A stretch of DNA of 64,000 bases from Margaritifera margaritifera (GCA_029931535.1 JAQPZY010001686.1:9955001-10019000), one strand, 5' to 3'; counted from the first letter of the stretch, positions 33,369-45,560 are shown. Notes: generated by a model from the letters alone, not told the origin. Translations and numbers: made by a program.

Positions 33369-33671
33369 TTAAATTCTGCTCTTGGTCAATCGTTTAAAAT
33401 GGCACAAATCATCAAGAGAACTCTTTAAATTTTCTTTAGGTGTTATCAACAAGCCAGCACAAGATCCATTTATAATATGTATTTTTATTTTAAACTTTTG
33501 AAACATTTCTCCAATTCTTTCAAACGTATGAACGAGTTTAGCTTTTTGGTAAAATGTTGCAATTCCCATGGTTGATTCAAAGACGGCTACTTCATATAGT
33601 AAATCACCATTTTTTGTTTTAAATCGTACTTCTATTTGGTGAAAGTCACTCAGAATCAGTGTGTGACACAT
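33369..33671 (-). other. Unrecognised 100-codon ORF upstream of the integrase remnant
   Basis: The frame reads like real protein (LSDFHQIEVRFKTKNGDLLY, then FQKFKIKIHIINGSCAGLLI). It has balanced composition and lies about 140 bp upstream of the integrase remnant on the same strand. It might be another gene of the same decayed element. I do not recognise the family. It could also be chance. Confidence 0.35.
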
Positions 33672-34028
33672 CTTATTTATTCTTGTTGTTTGAATGTGGC
33701 CATTGGTTCAAAGTGTGGGAAATAACGCAAGTTATTTGTGATATTTTACGCGATTCAGCTAGCCGCAAAAAATGAATAAGGCAAACCTAAAACATAGCAC
33801 ATTAAAAATTAAATGTGAACAATTTAGCCTATGTCATGAAATAATTTCATACAAAAAATTAGGAAAATCTGCAAAATGTTGTTAATGCACACACTCCAAA
33901 CACCATATATGGTTGATAATCCACAGTAATGTTCTTGTGAGGTGACATAGAAAATTACACATTCTGTAATGACTAAAAAATATTCAGATTTTTCACACAT
34001 TATTGATGATCAGTAGGATGAAGTCCCC
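33672..34028. other. Intergenic, nothing recognised
   Basis: AT-rich sequence without open frames, repeats or element ends that I can support. Confidence 0.5.
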
Positions 34029-34104
<76 letters not shown>

Positions 34105-34240
34105 TAATAATTATTATTATTATTATTATTATTAGTAGTAGTAGTAGTAGTAGTAGTAATAGTAGTAGTAGTAACAGTAGCAGTAGTAGTAGTACTACTA
34201 CTAGTAGTAGTAGTAGTAGCAGTAGTAGTAGTAGTATATC
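34029..34240. repeat. Compound trinucleotide repeat (GAT)n-(AAT)n-(ATT)n-(AGT)n
   Basis: About 15 GAT units pass into AAT/ATT units and then into AGT units with a short ACTACTACTAGT palindrome near 34193. Poly-Met/Ile/Ser and poly-Leu frames here are by-products of the repeat. Confidence 0.95.
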
Positions 34241-34399
34241 CAAACTCCTTGGTAGAGACGAAAAACATTTAGATAAATAGGATTTCGCATGAATGAGTTT
34301 GGGTAATACTATTAACTTGCCAATTCGGGGACATGCAAGAGGTCTGAATAAACTAAACCAAGGATGCAGAGCAACAAGGCCAAGACAATTCAACTTACA

Positions 34400-34437
34400 C
34401 GATGATGATGATGATTTTAATGAATACGATGACGCTG

Positions 34438-34484
<47 letters not shown>
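34400..34484. repeat. (GAT)n and (ATT)n trinucleotide repeats
   Basis: Four GAT units near 34401, then about 15 ATT units at 34440-34484. The 150 bp between this and the previous repeat is unique. Confidence 0.93.
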
Positions 34485-36625
34485 CGTCGTCTTTGTTATT
34501 GTTTCTGAAGTTCATAATATTTTATATTGTGTCGTCAGTTTTATCTCGATATATTTTATTATTACCCGATCTCCGGTTCAGCGAAACAGTTACTATTCCG
34601 GATTTCAAGTTTTCTTGAGTGGCCTAGGTTTATTTAAACCACGCGTAGAATCATTTGGATGCCTTCGTAATTTTCCTTTAGAGGTATTGCAAAAAAACAA
34701 TAAGGAGCACATTAATATGTCGCACCTGTAATGCAGCTTATCTGAAGGTTATTATCACCACATGCATTTTTAAAATGCTATTTGTAATAGATGCATTTGA
34801 ATCAGGAGTGTACAGATGTCTGTTTTACACGCACGATTCATGTCCAAGTTCAGTGTTTTACGTGACATACACACTCTCACTGTACTTGGGGCCCAGAAAG
34901 GGGCAATTTGGCTTGTAAAAATATATAAGGTTGCTGCACTGTAGATATAAAGTCTTTCATAGGAGTCTTTATACCCTTCAAACGTTCAAGTAGTAAAATC
35001 AGTTAATATCATGATTCTACCAAAATACAGTCGATTTACTTCGTTATGATGCATGAACTGAAGCACACACTAGCAGGTTTAATCAAGTATTGTGACAGTA
35101 GTGCTCCTGATTGTTTGGGAAGTAGTCGAACCGCATATTTGAAATTTCCGGGGGGAAGCAACTGCCCTATAAAGGTTTTGAAAAGACATTGACATACACT
35201 TTTTCGGTAATATTTTAATCCGTTCTTTTTTACATGTAAAGTTATTTCAGCATAGATAAAAAGTAGTGACAGTAAGAAAAAAAAAGAATTGCACTAGAAA
35301 CAGGAAGAATTGTTTTTCAATAAATTGTGCCGTCAGTTTTATCTCAATATAATTTATTATTAACCCTAACCCTCAGGATAAATCTGCAAAAATACCAGGT
35401 TCACCAGAAATCATCGGAAACAGTTATGCAGTTATGGAAACAATATATGAAAGTGGTTACCTTGCAGTTTTGGTACTGGTAGATTTTGCAAAGAATATTA
35501 ATGTTTTGACAGAGACAGTTCTTTAACTAATATAAGGGCCTTATAGAAAAAATAATCTTTTCACTTTCTTTTTATATTTATTTTAACATCTAAAGAGCTT
35601 TTACCCCCTTTTACTGTTTAATATTGTTTGGTTATACCTTAAGAGTTGCTCGTCATTTGGACTAACAAAGTAGCACAATGATGGACATGAACTTTGATTG
35701 GTTCAGTAAGAGGAGCTTACCAGTAATTTAACTATCTGTGAAAAACATATTAGCCACTAGCCAGTCTTATGATGCAGGCCTCGGATTATAGTATAATTAG
35801 CCTCGCTCTATAACCAGTTGACCTGGATAGATGATCAGTTGGGTTGCAAGCTCTGTCAATCACTTGTCAGATACTAATCATAAACTGGTACCTGGCTATC
35901 TGCTGTGCTCACTTACTAGCTACACAAACAACTGGTTAGGAGTAATGAAAATGATCAACATGAAACTTGGCTAGAAGTCATGTGAGAGTATAGTTCAAAA
36001 GTAACAAACGAAGGAAAATGCCACCTAGTGTACACATTGTGGTTGAGATAGTTTTGAACAAGGTCAGCACCATGTAAAGTTAAGAATGTTTGTGTTTTGT
36101 GTAAAGTTGAGGATGCAGCCTCACAATCATATCAACTCATCTGCAGGACAAAATTTACATATGATTCAGTGTGTATGATTAGCTGAGACAGCCACCAATG
36201 TAAGCCATCATTGCATTAGCTTTTACTGGTTTTTTGTGTAGCGAATGAGGGAGTGCAACAGATGGATGGGTACCAGTAATCGAAGCCAACCAACCAATTG
36301 GATCCTAATATTAAATAAAAAGCATTTCCTAGTTAAAATCTCCCCTTTATAGTAAAGTCTGTGTCTTTAAGTTTGTATTTGTATTAAATTTAGGTTCATA
36401 AACCTTGTTTCTGAGTAAAATGTAATTTGTGTGTACATACGCTTTTGTCTTCATTCTAGTCCAGTTCAAATAATTATAAATTTGACCATCTATGACCAGT
36501 TGTAAAATCTGGTAAATAAATAAGAGCCTTTCTTTGTCAGAACCTGGGAGTCATTGTTATTTGGTACAGGTATATAGCAGAGACTAATTCCTGCATAGTA
36601 TGCCCCAGTTTTAGCTCTACTGGTT
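34485..36625. other. Intergenic, no gene seen
   Basis: AT-rich; the phrase GTCAGTTTTATCTCGATATA.TTTATTATTA occurs twice (about 34527 and 35333), so part is a local duplication of about 0.8 kb spacing. No exon, RNA gene or element ends are supported. Confidence 0.5.
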
Positions 36626-36627
36626 GA

Positions 36628-36826
36628 CCCCAGGTGGCCAAGTGGTCGAAAGCACTCGCTTTTACTGATCACTGACATCTCACATCTGTCTGCATTGGTT
36701 TGAGTCTCGGGCTCTGCCAACATGGGTATGTGAAAAAGCTTGCCAGTAGCTTCCTCTGGGTTGGTGGTTCTTCTTGGGGGTTTTCCTGGGTTCTTACTCC
36801 ACCAGATATACTGGCCACCATGTAGG
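36628..36826 (+). mobile_element. tRNA-derived SINE (3), different family
   Basis: It begins near 36632 with a Ser/Leu-tRNA-like A box (GTGGCCAAGTGGTCGAAAGC) and has a B box GGTTTGAGTCTCGGGC after a long arm. A body with CTTCCTCTGGGTTGGTGGTT, then CTTCTTGG, and TTCCTGGGTTCTTACTCCAC follows. The body differs from SINEs 1 and 2. Immediately afterwards the ~145-bp array starts. Confidence 0.75.
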
Positions 36827-38100
36827 ATATCTACTGAAAGACTTCATATGATGTCTGATTGGTCATAAGTGAAAATGGTACCAATCTGACCTTTGCCACA
36901 ATGGCCATCTTGAAAATCTTGTTATTGCTACTTCTCGATGGTTGGTCTCATCGACATTGTGCTTTCATGGAAAGACTTCTAATGATGTCTACTTGGTCCT
37001 AAATGGAAATGGTGCCAATCTGATATCCAATATGGCCACCATGGCAGCCATCTTGAAAATCTTTTATCATTACTCCTCCAAAACAGAAAGTCATATCAGC
37101 ATAGGGCTTTTGCCAGAAGAATTCTTAAGATGTCTTGTTGGTCCTGAATTAAAATGGTACTGACCTGATGTCCAATGGTGGCCATCTTGAAAAACTTCTT
37201 ATTGCTGCTCTAAAATGGAAAGTTTTTTTGACATGGGGTTTTTCATCAGAAGAGTTCTTACAGTGTCTAGTTGGTCCTAAATGAAAATGATACAAACTGA
37301 TCATCAGTATGGCCACCAAGGTGGTCATCTTGAAAATATTGTGATCTCTACTCCTCCCATACTCCTCAATCAACATGAGGTCTTCACCAATAGGCTTCTT
37401 ATGATACCTAGTTGGTCCTAAACGAAAATGGTGCCAGTCACACATCCAATATGGGCACCACAATGGCCCTCTTGAAAATCTTGTCATAACTCCCACTGAA
37501 TGGATGGTCATATTGACATGGGCATGACTTGTAATGATGTCGACTTGGTCCTAAACGAAAATGGTGCCAATCTGACATCCAATATGGCCACCATGGCAGC
37601 TGTCTTGAAAATGTTGTTATCGCTACTTCTACTGAATGGATGGTCATATCAACATGGGGTTTGCACTAAAAGCCTTCTTATGATGTCTACTTGGTCCTAA
37701 ATGAAAATTGTGCCAATCTGAAGTCCAATATAGCCACCATGGCAGCCATCTTGAAAATCTTGTTATTGCTACTTTGCCAGAATGGATGGTCATCTCAACA
37801 TGCTGTTTTCACTAGAAGACTTCTTATGATTTTTAGTTGGTCCTAAATGAAAATGGTGCTGCTCTGATGTTCATTATGGCCGCCATGGCAGCCATCGTGA
37901 AAATCGTGTTATCGCTACTCCTCCTGAATGGATAGGCATATCAACATCAGGTTTTCACTAAAAGACTCTTTATCATCGCTACTTGGTCCTAAATGAAAAT
38001 GGTGCTGATCTGTTGTCCGTTGTCCGAGATCCGTTCATCCATCCTTTAGCACAAGTTTGTTATCACTACTCCTCCTAAACTATTTTCAGGATTGCCTTGA
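36827..38100 (+). repeat. Tandem array A, ~145-bp unit (about 9 copies)
   Basis: The unit runs TTGGTCCTAAATGAAAATGG, then TGCCAATCTGACATCCAATA, then TGGCCACCATGGCAGCCATC, then TTGAAAATCTTGTTATTGCT, then AC-CTCCTGAATGGATGGTCA and ATCAACATGGGGTTTTCACT. The GGTCCTAAATG anchor recurs near 36870, 36996, 37142, 37273, 37405, 37546, 37692, 37840 and 37986. A start-type module (CACAAGTTTGTTATCACTAC) closes the block. Related blocks lie at 42740, 44440 and 50101, all in the same orientation. Confidence 0.9.
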
Positions 38101-38104
38101 AACT

Positions 38105-38105
38105 A

Positions 38106-38185
<80 letters not shown>
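38105..38185. repeat. (TA)n microsatellite
   Basis: About 38 TA units directly after array A. Confidence 0.95.
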
Positions 38186-38188
<3 letters not shown>

Positions 38189-38319
38189 ACACATGCTGCA
38201 CATATAGATTAAGATTCCTGATTCTTGATCTTAACTATCGAGTCACTTAAAACATAATTTTCCATGGCACTGTGAACTGTGACTTGCATTGTGTTTGAAA
38301 TAAGTCTCATCAATCGTGA

Positions 38320-38600
38320 TTAGTTTCATTGTCTTCTATACTTTGATGAAGTATATCTGGGTCTACCTGGGCTTGGAGAGAGAGAGGTGTTTGAGGTGTT
38401 ATATATTTAGGCATTATGTGGGTTGTGGCTGCCTGTACTTGGATTTTCATTATCATGATTAGTGGCATTGTCTTTTACAATTTGATGAAGTGTATCTGGG
38501 TCTTCCAGGGCTAGGGGAGAAGAAGGTGTTGAGTAATAAGGCCCTATGTAGTTTGTGTCTACTTGAGCAAGGGAGTTTGTTTTTAGGGCTTTGCTTGACA
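38320..38600. repeat. Direct duplication, ~140-bp unit, two copies
   Basis: GATTAGTTTCATTGTCTTCTATACT at 38320 and GATTAGTGGCATTGTCTTTTACAAT at 38458 start two related segments sharing TTTGATGAAGT.TATCTGGGTC and the AGGTGTT end. Open frames on the minus strand (38407-38777) are not recognisable proteins. Confidence 0.65.
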
Positions 38601-39334
38601 GGCATTGATAGGAGTGGAGGTTACAGGCCAATCTGAGGATGGCTTTGGTGACACCATGCTGGTGTTAGATCTATTGTTTATGTTTTGACACAGTTCAAGA
38701 AATCCATTAGAAGTCCAAGCCAGCATCCACTGTCCTGAAATAAAATGGTATTTGTTGATGGTAAAAATATAGTACATTAAACTTTATTTTGATGTGAAGT
38801 AGTGATTTTGGACACTTACCAATGTTGCTATGAGTATTTGCAGAGTTGGAAATTAGTCCTGAGTTCATTCATCTGCTTCACTGATGAGTTGTTCCTGACA
38901 TGGATAGGGATACTGTCTTGATTTTCTTTGATGTGGATAAAATCTGGGATTACCTTTCTGTATGAATTTACTTCCACATCATGAATATCTTTTTAGGTGA
39001 ATCCAGAGAACTCAAAAAGACTGGATCCATTGAAAATTTTCTACAGTATTGACATTGTTAGATTTACCACCATTTTATTTATATGCAGAATTCTGGTAAG
39101 TATTTTCAAAAAAATAATAACATTTTTAACAGCATCAGTCACAATTGGGATTTACCAAAAGCATTTAAGTACTTGGATGAGCAATGTCCATGAGGAATAC
39201 ATCCTAGATGAATGAATAATCATATGATATTCACAGATTTTGACAAAGTACTTCTATGCAATTGTTTACCTGGCCAACATCTTGCAGCATGAATGAAATG
39301 ATGCGAAACCATGTGTTTTCATCATTCAAAATGG
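38601..39334. other. Intergenic upstream of APLF-like gene
   Basis: No recognised gene. A stretch at 38996-39093 is framed by AG and GTAAGT and is open, but its translation (VNPENSKRLDPLKIFYSIDI) is not familiar, so I do not call an exon. Confidence 0.4.
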
Positions 39335-39430
39335 TAGACATTATTAAAAGGAAGAAATAGTCTTATCTTGATTTCCTGGAAATTCTTTTTGTCCAGTTGA
39401 GTGTCAGTCCCTTCTAGGGACTCTTGTTTT
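39335..39430 (+). repeat. Orphan end-module of the ~145-bp repeat
   Basis: AAAAGGAAGAAATAGTCTTA, then TCTTGATTTCCTGGAAATTC, then GTCAGTCCCTTCTAGGGACT match the closing modules of arrays C (about 45475-45550) and D (about 51210-51295). No units lie beside it. Confidence 0.75.
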
Positions 39431-39723
39431 CATATTATATGACTTGAAGGGTTAGTAAAACTGCTGACCACCCTACACTCACTTTCCTCTTTTCCCACCA
39501 ATTTGTCCAATTGAGACAGGGGAGAGAAGTAAATTGGCTGAAAATCTTGAGTTCAGCTTGGACCCTGATGATAATAAAAAAATCAAATTATTTCAAAATA
39601 TTGTTTGTCCACCAACAAAGAAAATAAGCTGCCAAAAAATAGTACAGGTGTATACTTTTCTTGAATTCTATTTCGTCATCTTATTTTTTTGTCTCCTCAA
39701 GGTGACAGCCGAGTTAGCACGCA

Positions 39724-39894
39724 ATGCTGGTTGTAAAGCTTCAGCCATTGGATGGGGGTGGAGATTCACCAGTGGATATTGAAGAGGCCAAAACTGTTAT
39801 AGGGAGAGGCCCCCTCCTGCAGGTCACAGACAAAAGAGTGTCAAGGAACCATGCCCTTCTGGAGATTAAAAAAGGAAAATTGTATTTAACTCCT
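39724..39894 (+). CDS. APLF: APLF-like protein, first coding exon (N-terminal half of FHA domain)
   Basis: This exon encodes the start of an aprataxin-and-PNK-like factor. APLF is a nuclear DNA-break repair scaffold whose FHA domain binds phosphorylated XRCC1/XRCC4. The read protein is MLVVKLQPLDGGGDSPVDI, then AKTVIGRGPLLQVTDKRVSR, then NHALLEIKKGKLYLTP. The I-G-R-G-P-L and D-K-R-V-S-R-x-H-A motifs are the phosphopeptide-binding face. The start ATG at 39724 is supported by an in-frame TAG nine bases upstream. A possible 5' UTR splice acceptor (TTTTTTTGTCTCCTCAAG) lies at about 39681-39701. The donor is CCT|GTAAGC, phase 0. Confidence 0.9.
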
Positions 39895-41050
39895 GTAAGC
39901 TATTGTACAATCTTGGAATGATTAACAGTATTTGAGATTGGATAAATCATACTTGATCACAGTGAAGAGTTTTAGAGAAGGGCTAAAAAAAAGTCTAATA
40001 TTTCCTTCAAATTTTACTTGAAATTTGCAGGAGGATGCATTCATGAAATTTGATAAAATTTAGAAATTTAATAAACTAATTGGTCATTGTCATTAATTAC
40101 TTATTTTTAAATTCTCTTTTCCATTCGAGATAACACTTGTTGGCAAAACATGTTGAGAAATTACTTGAATGAACAGGTTTCAGGTCTGATATACAGGATT
40201 TAAAAAAAAAAAAGATCAGAAAAATCAAAATAGCAGATTTTACTGGCTGCATTTCGTTGCTTACTATGATTTCTTTGTATATTGTAGACTATAGATGATG
40301 ATACCTTGTTGTTTAGTGTCCTATCTGCCATTCAATTCAATTCATGGGCCATTGGAATGAATAAAGAATCTTCTTCTTCTTTTAGCAATTCCATCACTAA
40401 TCTGTTGTGTACATTTATAATAATTCTGTTAACTCTTTAACCCCTGGAGATTCTTTTCATTTTCACGTGAAATAGGGGTAGGACACACATTTTTGGGGTT
40501 ACTTCTGAATGCAGCAAAACACATCTGCTTAAGAAAGTTTTTTGTTTAGCCAGATGCTTAGGTGTATCAGAAATATTGTTTTTGATTGGCCAAAAGTTGG
40601 GCTTCTTTTTTTTTGTTGTTCGTATTGGACCCCTGATTTTTGTGTCCTGGCCCCTTTTTACTCCAGATCTCAAACTTATCCTACTTTTTGCAAAGGTTCA
40701 TCTGTCTGTGTGCAGTTTGGACCGGTCTGTTTTAGATCTAAGGCCAAAAAGTCTAAAATCCGGACATAAACTCCAGTTCAGAAACTGGCAATTTTCGACC
40801 TAAAAAACAATCAGGTCTAAAAAAAATACATATTTTTCGCTGTATTTTTTTATGCAAGTAGAAAGTCTACATTATTTGGTATCATTGTTGAGCTACATCT
40901 GTCTACTTTCCTGCAATACTATCCACTATGTATCTTAAATGATGTTGACATTACAGAGCTCGGAAGTTGGGTACAACATCATGATGCGTAAACATGGTGC
41001 TAGCGGTGAGTTCAGGAAAACAATCATTGACTGAACAAATTTAATTTCAG
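39895..41050 (+). other. APLF-like intron 1
   Basis: A GT-AG intron of 1156 bp ending TTTAATTTCAG. The stretch near 40310-40385 with AATAAAGAATCTTCTTCTTCTT looks like the tail of a retroposed element, but I cannot name it. The open frames around 40437-40803 are unsupported. Confidence 0.75.
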
Positions 41051-41217
41051 ACCCACACCAATCCTTGCTTTTTCAAGAAAGATGGGGATGGTGAAAGAGA
41101 AATTCTAACCAAAGGCGAGAGTTTCCAACTGGAAGATGGAGATGTTTTTGGACTCCTTCCTGACAGTCTCTACTACAAAGTTATTCTCCCTGGTGTGCAG
41201 AATGGTGCATTTAAAGG
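41051..41217 (+). CDS. APLF: APLF-like protein, second exon (C-terminal half of FHA domain)
   Basis: It starts in phase 0 with THTNPCFFKKDGDGEREILT. T-H-x-N-P-C-F is the specific continuation of the APLF/PNKP/aprataxin FHA fold. It continues with GESFQLEDGDVFGLLPDSLY, then YKVILPG, completing the last strands. Together the two exons give an FHA domain of about 105 residues, normal for the family. The donor is AAAGG|GTAAGT, leaving two bases (phase 2). Confidence 0.92.
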
Positions 41218-42739
41218 GTAAGTCTTTAGTAAGTTTTTTTTAGCTATTCTGTTATTGTTATTATCTCTGATTTTTCAGCCATATTTTCAAAGATCAAAAT
41301 AAGTATTGAAAGCTTTTTTTTATTTATCTCCATGCATATGTGTAAAAGCATCAGGGAAACCTGTACTTTTTGTTTCTTCATTTGTTTGTTGATCCACCTG
41401 TTCATTAGGTGTGAAACAATACAACTGTGCAATATATCATGATTCATATCCTATGATACGTATTGATACACATTTGAATAATAAAAAGGCAAACAACTAA
41501 TAATTATTCAAGGCTGTTGAAGATTAAAAGTAACTTTAATAAATAATAATTGTTTTATATCAATTCTCCATCTTTTGTTTTTATGTGTGTATCAAAACTA
41601 GAGGTGATTCGATATCATCAGTGCATTGATGGATCACAATATTTACTCGGGTGATATTATATTACAATACAGATTCAAACTATTGATACAAGACTATAGT
41701 AGAATGAAACATAAACTAAATGATATAAACTGTCCAAAAAATTAATATTTTCTTGTCATCTTTCTTTCTTTTTGAATGAAGTAAACAACAGAGCCACTTG
41801 CAATATGTATACAAACTGTCTCACTGTACCTACTATATCTACGTAATAAACTGTCTCACTGTAACTACTATATCTACATAATAAACTGTCTCAATGTACC
41901 TACTATATCTACGTAATAAACTGTCTCACTGTACCTACTATATCTACGTAATTAACTGCTACTCACATTCTTTAAATCCAACAAATTTTAGTCTATCCTG
42001 TGATAGCTACTGTTAATCCTTGAAAGTATGCTTTTAATAGTACCCTATGTATGTTTTGATTTGTTCTGGTAAATATTTGTTGAGTATTGTTTGCATTTGT
42101 GTGCTTACCCCATACTATTGATTGATTATTAATTTACCTACCATAAAAGTGCATACCATATTCTGCTAAAATAAATGCTGCCCACCCCCACTCTCATTTA
42201 AACGTAAGCAAGTTCCTACCTTTGATGTAGACATATCCAATAAAGGAACGCAATCAACAGAGCACAATTTACCTCCTTTAACTGTTCAGTTTTACACACA
42301 AGATATCCAAGGATAGACTAATTCGAAACAAAACATGACCTTGCAGTCCTTTTGTAATTCTTCTGAATGTACACATATATTTTGGCAGGAAATAACATCA
42401 GCAAAGGCTTTGTTTAGTTCCAGTTCTTAGAGGATTTGTGGTGTTTCTATTTTTGTCTTGAATGGATCAAATCAGAATCTTAAATAGAGACAACTCCTCA
42501 CTTATTGTCATGTTCGGGGCATGTCTATTTGGCGGAATAAGATAATAATTGTGTTTTTAAGTCATTTTAGTGTATCTTATGAGTGTTTAGTGAACATTTA
42601 AAAGAAAGATAGAAGAAAAAGGAAAACAATTTGTTTTCCTTTGTTCTGGGAATTTAGCATATCCAACAAAGGATATGAGCAGTGATACAAACAATATTTT
42701 GCAAACATGGACTCACTGGTATATTTCAATCTATACTGG
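41218..42739 (+). other. APLF-like intron 2, first part
   Basis: Intron sequence containing the 35-bp minisatellite at 41813 and otherwise AT-rich unique sequence. Nothing coding is supported. Confidence 0.6.
41813..41955. repeat. 35-bp minisatellite, four copies
   Basis: AAACTGTCTCACTGTACCTA, then CTATATCTACGTAAT, begins at 41813, 41848, 41883 and 41918, a period of exactly 35 bp. The copies are almost identical. Confidence 0.95.
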
Positions 42740-43562
42740 TCATAGACCAGAAGAGCTTATCAGATGGTGTGTTGTCCATCATCAAGTTTGTTATCACTAT
42801 TCCTCTTAAACTACTGGAGGATTATCATGAAACTTTACACACACATTCATCCCATGGTCTAGTTGGTCCTAAATGAAAATGGTGCCGCTCGGACATCCAA
42901 TATTGCCACCACAGTTGCCATCTTGAAATTTTTTTATCGCTATTCCTCCTGAATGGAGGGTCATATCAACATGGGGTTTTCACTAAAAGACTTATTATGA
43001 TGTCTAGTTGGTCCTAAATAAAAATGGTGCCAGTCTGATGTCCAATATGGCTGCCATATTGGCCATCTTGGAAATATTGCTATTGTTATTCCTCCTGAAT
43101 AGATGGTCATATCAACATGGGGTTTTCACTAAAAGACTTCTGATAATGTCTAGTTGGTCCTAAATGAAAATGGGACTGATCTGATGTTCAATATGGCCAC
43201 CACTGTGGCCATCTTGAAAATCTTGTTATTACTACTCCTCCATAATGGACAGTCATATGAGCATGGGGTTTTCACTAAAAGACTTCATATGATATCTAGT
43301 TGGTCTAAATTAAAATGGTGCCAATCTGATGTCCAATATGGCTCCCACAGTGGCCATCTTGAAAATCTTGTTTTTGCTACTTCTCCTGAACAAAATGTAA
43401 TATTGCAATGGGGTTTTCACTAGAAGACTTTTTATGATGTCTAGTAGGTCCTAAATGAAAATGGTGCTGATCTGATATCCAATATGGCCACCACAGTGGT
43501 CATCTTGAAAATCTTGTTATTGCTGATCCTTGTGAATGAAAAGTAATATTGCCATGGGGTTC
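42740..43562 (+). repeat. Tandem array B, ~145-bp unit (start module plus about 5 copies)
   Basis: A start module (GTGTTGTCCATCATCAAGTT, then TCTTAAACTACTGGAGGATT, then ACACACATTCATCCCATGG) leads into units anchored by GGTCCTAAAT at 42865, 43010, 43156, 43302 and 43447. Spacing is 145-146 bp. It lies within APLF-like intron 2, same orientation as the gene. Confidence 0.9.
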
Positions 43563-43945
43563 TCACCAGATGTGGAAGACTAGGACCTGAGTGACATTGT
43601 GTGTTGTCTTTGTATGTTGGCATGAAAATTTGTGTGCAGTCTCTGTGTCCAGAAACATAACTTGAATCAGAGTAGTAAAATGATCTGCAATGAGGAATGG
43701 TAAATTGTGCTCTGTCACAAAATTTGTAAACAAAGTCTTTGCAAGTGCCACTTATCCACTTTTGATCCAGTCTCAAACAAGGCCTTCAAAGTGGGTGTGT
43801 TCGTTACAGGAGATTCATTGTTCCTATACTATCTTACAATCCACTTTGCATAAAACACAAAATGCAAACTTATGACTTTTTTTTACTCACCTGCACCCAG
43901 TTAAACTCTGATTTCCAAGGATGGCTGAACTTCTTGTAATATTTC
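43563..43945 (-). pseudogene. hAT-like transposase N-terminal remnant
   Basis: On the minus strand KYYKKFSHPWKSEFNWVQ (about 43942) is followed, with frameshifts, by FCVLCKVDCKIV (BED-type zinc-finger start). Then come LAKTLFTNFVTEHNLPFLIA (from 43748), DHFTTLIQVMF and TETAHKFSCQHTKTTHNVTQ. The T-x-F-x-x-EHNLPF-x-x-ADH...MF...A..F.C.RTKTT pattern is what I know from invertebrate hAT-type transposase-like proteins. It is truncated by array B at its C-terminal side. Not functional. Confidence 0.6.
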
Positions 43946-44439
43946 TTAGTGGGTGATTTTTTAGTATTGGGAGAAAGCATGTTTCAGCATTTTGACATGA
44001 ATTAATAAAAAAAAATGAGCTGCCCTTAAATATTCCTCTTTAAAAAAAATCAAAATACTTACTCAAGTGTTTGTGCCAAAATAATTTTTGGGTCAGTCTC
44101 TCCTTTTTATCTCACCTCTGTCAAAGGTCAGCCGATTTTTAATCAAAGACTCAAAAGCCATCATAGACCACCTTGGATCCCTTCATTACTTATAAGACCT
44201 TAAAAAACATCCCACCTTTGGTTTTAAACTCTCCAAATTACACCAGTAGGGTAATCAATATACAGTTTGTTGTATACACATGTTAGCTGTCATTTAAGAA
44301 TTCCTAATCCGACTACTCATGATGCATCATCGCACCAGTCATTGCACTGGTGGAACAGTTCTGGTCCCCAGGAGACTGGTTCTGGCTGGTATCTGTAATG
44401 TGTTGATGGAATGCATAAAAATAGTTTTTTTTAGCTCTA
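43946..44439 (+). other. Intron 2 spacer
   Basis: AT-rich intron sequence between the hAT-like remnant and array C, with no recognised feature. Confidence 0.5.
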
Positions 44440-45560
44440 CTGGTTAGGTTTTCAATAAAAGACTTCTTATGATGGCTAGTTGTTCTTTAATGGAAATGGT
44501 GCCAATCTGATGTCCAATATGGCCACCATGGAAGCCATCTTGAAAATCTTGTTATCACTACTCCTCCTGAATGGATGGTAACATCAACATGGCGTTTTCA
44601 CTTAAAGACATCTTATGATGTCTAGTTGGTCCTACATGAAAATGGTGCCGATCTGACATCCAGTAGGGCAGTCATTTTGAAAATCTTATAATCACTTCTC
44701 CTGAACGGATGGTCATATCAGCAAGAGGTTTTCACTAAAAGACTTCATATGATATCTAGTTGGTCCTAAATTAAATTGGTGCTTATCTGACGTCCATTAT
44801 GGCCATCTGTTGTTCATCCATTTGCACAAGTTTGTTATCGCTCCTCCTCCTAAACTACTTGGAGGATTGCAATGAAACTTTACACACACATTCATCTCAT
44901 GGTCTAGTTGATCCAAAATGAAAGTGGGCCTGCTCACACATCCAGTTTGGCCCCCATTGCAACCATCTTGAAGATCTTATGGCTACTCCTACTACAAGGA
45001 TGGTTATATAAACATGTGGTTTTCACTAAAAGACTTCTTAAGAAGTCTAGTTGGTCTTAAATAAAAATGGTGCTGATCTGATGTCCAATATGGCCACAAC
45101 AGCAGCCATCTTGAAAATCTTGTTATTGATACTCCTGAATGGAAAGTCATATCTCTACTCCTCACAAATGGATGGTTATATCAACAAGGGGTTTTAACCA
45201 ATAGACTTCTTATAATACCTAGTTGGTCCTAAATGAAAATGGTGCCAGCCATACATCCAATACAGTGGCTACAACAACTGTCTTAAAAATCTGGTTGTCA
45301 CTACTCCCCCTGATCATTATGACATAGGGTTTTCACTAAAATACTTCTAATGATGTCTGCTTTGTCATAAATGAAAATGGTGCCAATGTGACATCCAATA
45401 TGTGAACCACGAAAGCTAATTTGAAATTTTGTTATTGCTGGAGAATATTGGAGATGATTTCAATACTTTACAGTTAAAAGGAAGAAATGATCTTATCTTG
45501 AATTCCTGGACATTCTTTTTGCCCAGTTGGGCATCAATCCCTTTGAGGAACTCTTGTTTT
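44440..45560 (+). repeat. Tandem array C, ~145-bp unit with internal start module and end module
   Basis: Units with GGTCCT(A)AAATG and ATGGCCACCATGGAAGCCAT are followed at 44805-44905 by a start module (TTGTTCATCCATTTGCACAA, then ACACACATTCATCTCATGG). More units follow, and finally an end module (GGAAGAAATGATCTTATCTT, then GAATTCCTGGACATTCTTTT, then ATCAATCCCTTTGAGGAACT). Two joined elements seem likely. Confidence 0.88.

Noticed and set aside
33993..34393. Long poly-Leu/Ile/Met/Ser open frames on both strands
   Set aside because: They are translations of the triplet microsatellite and have no unique protein sequence.
36827..38100. CRISPR-like repeat array
   Set aside because: Units are ~145 bp, contiguous and diverged, with no short identical repeats plus unique spacers, in a eukaryotic context.
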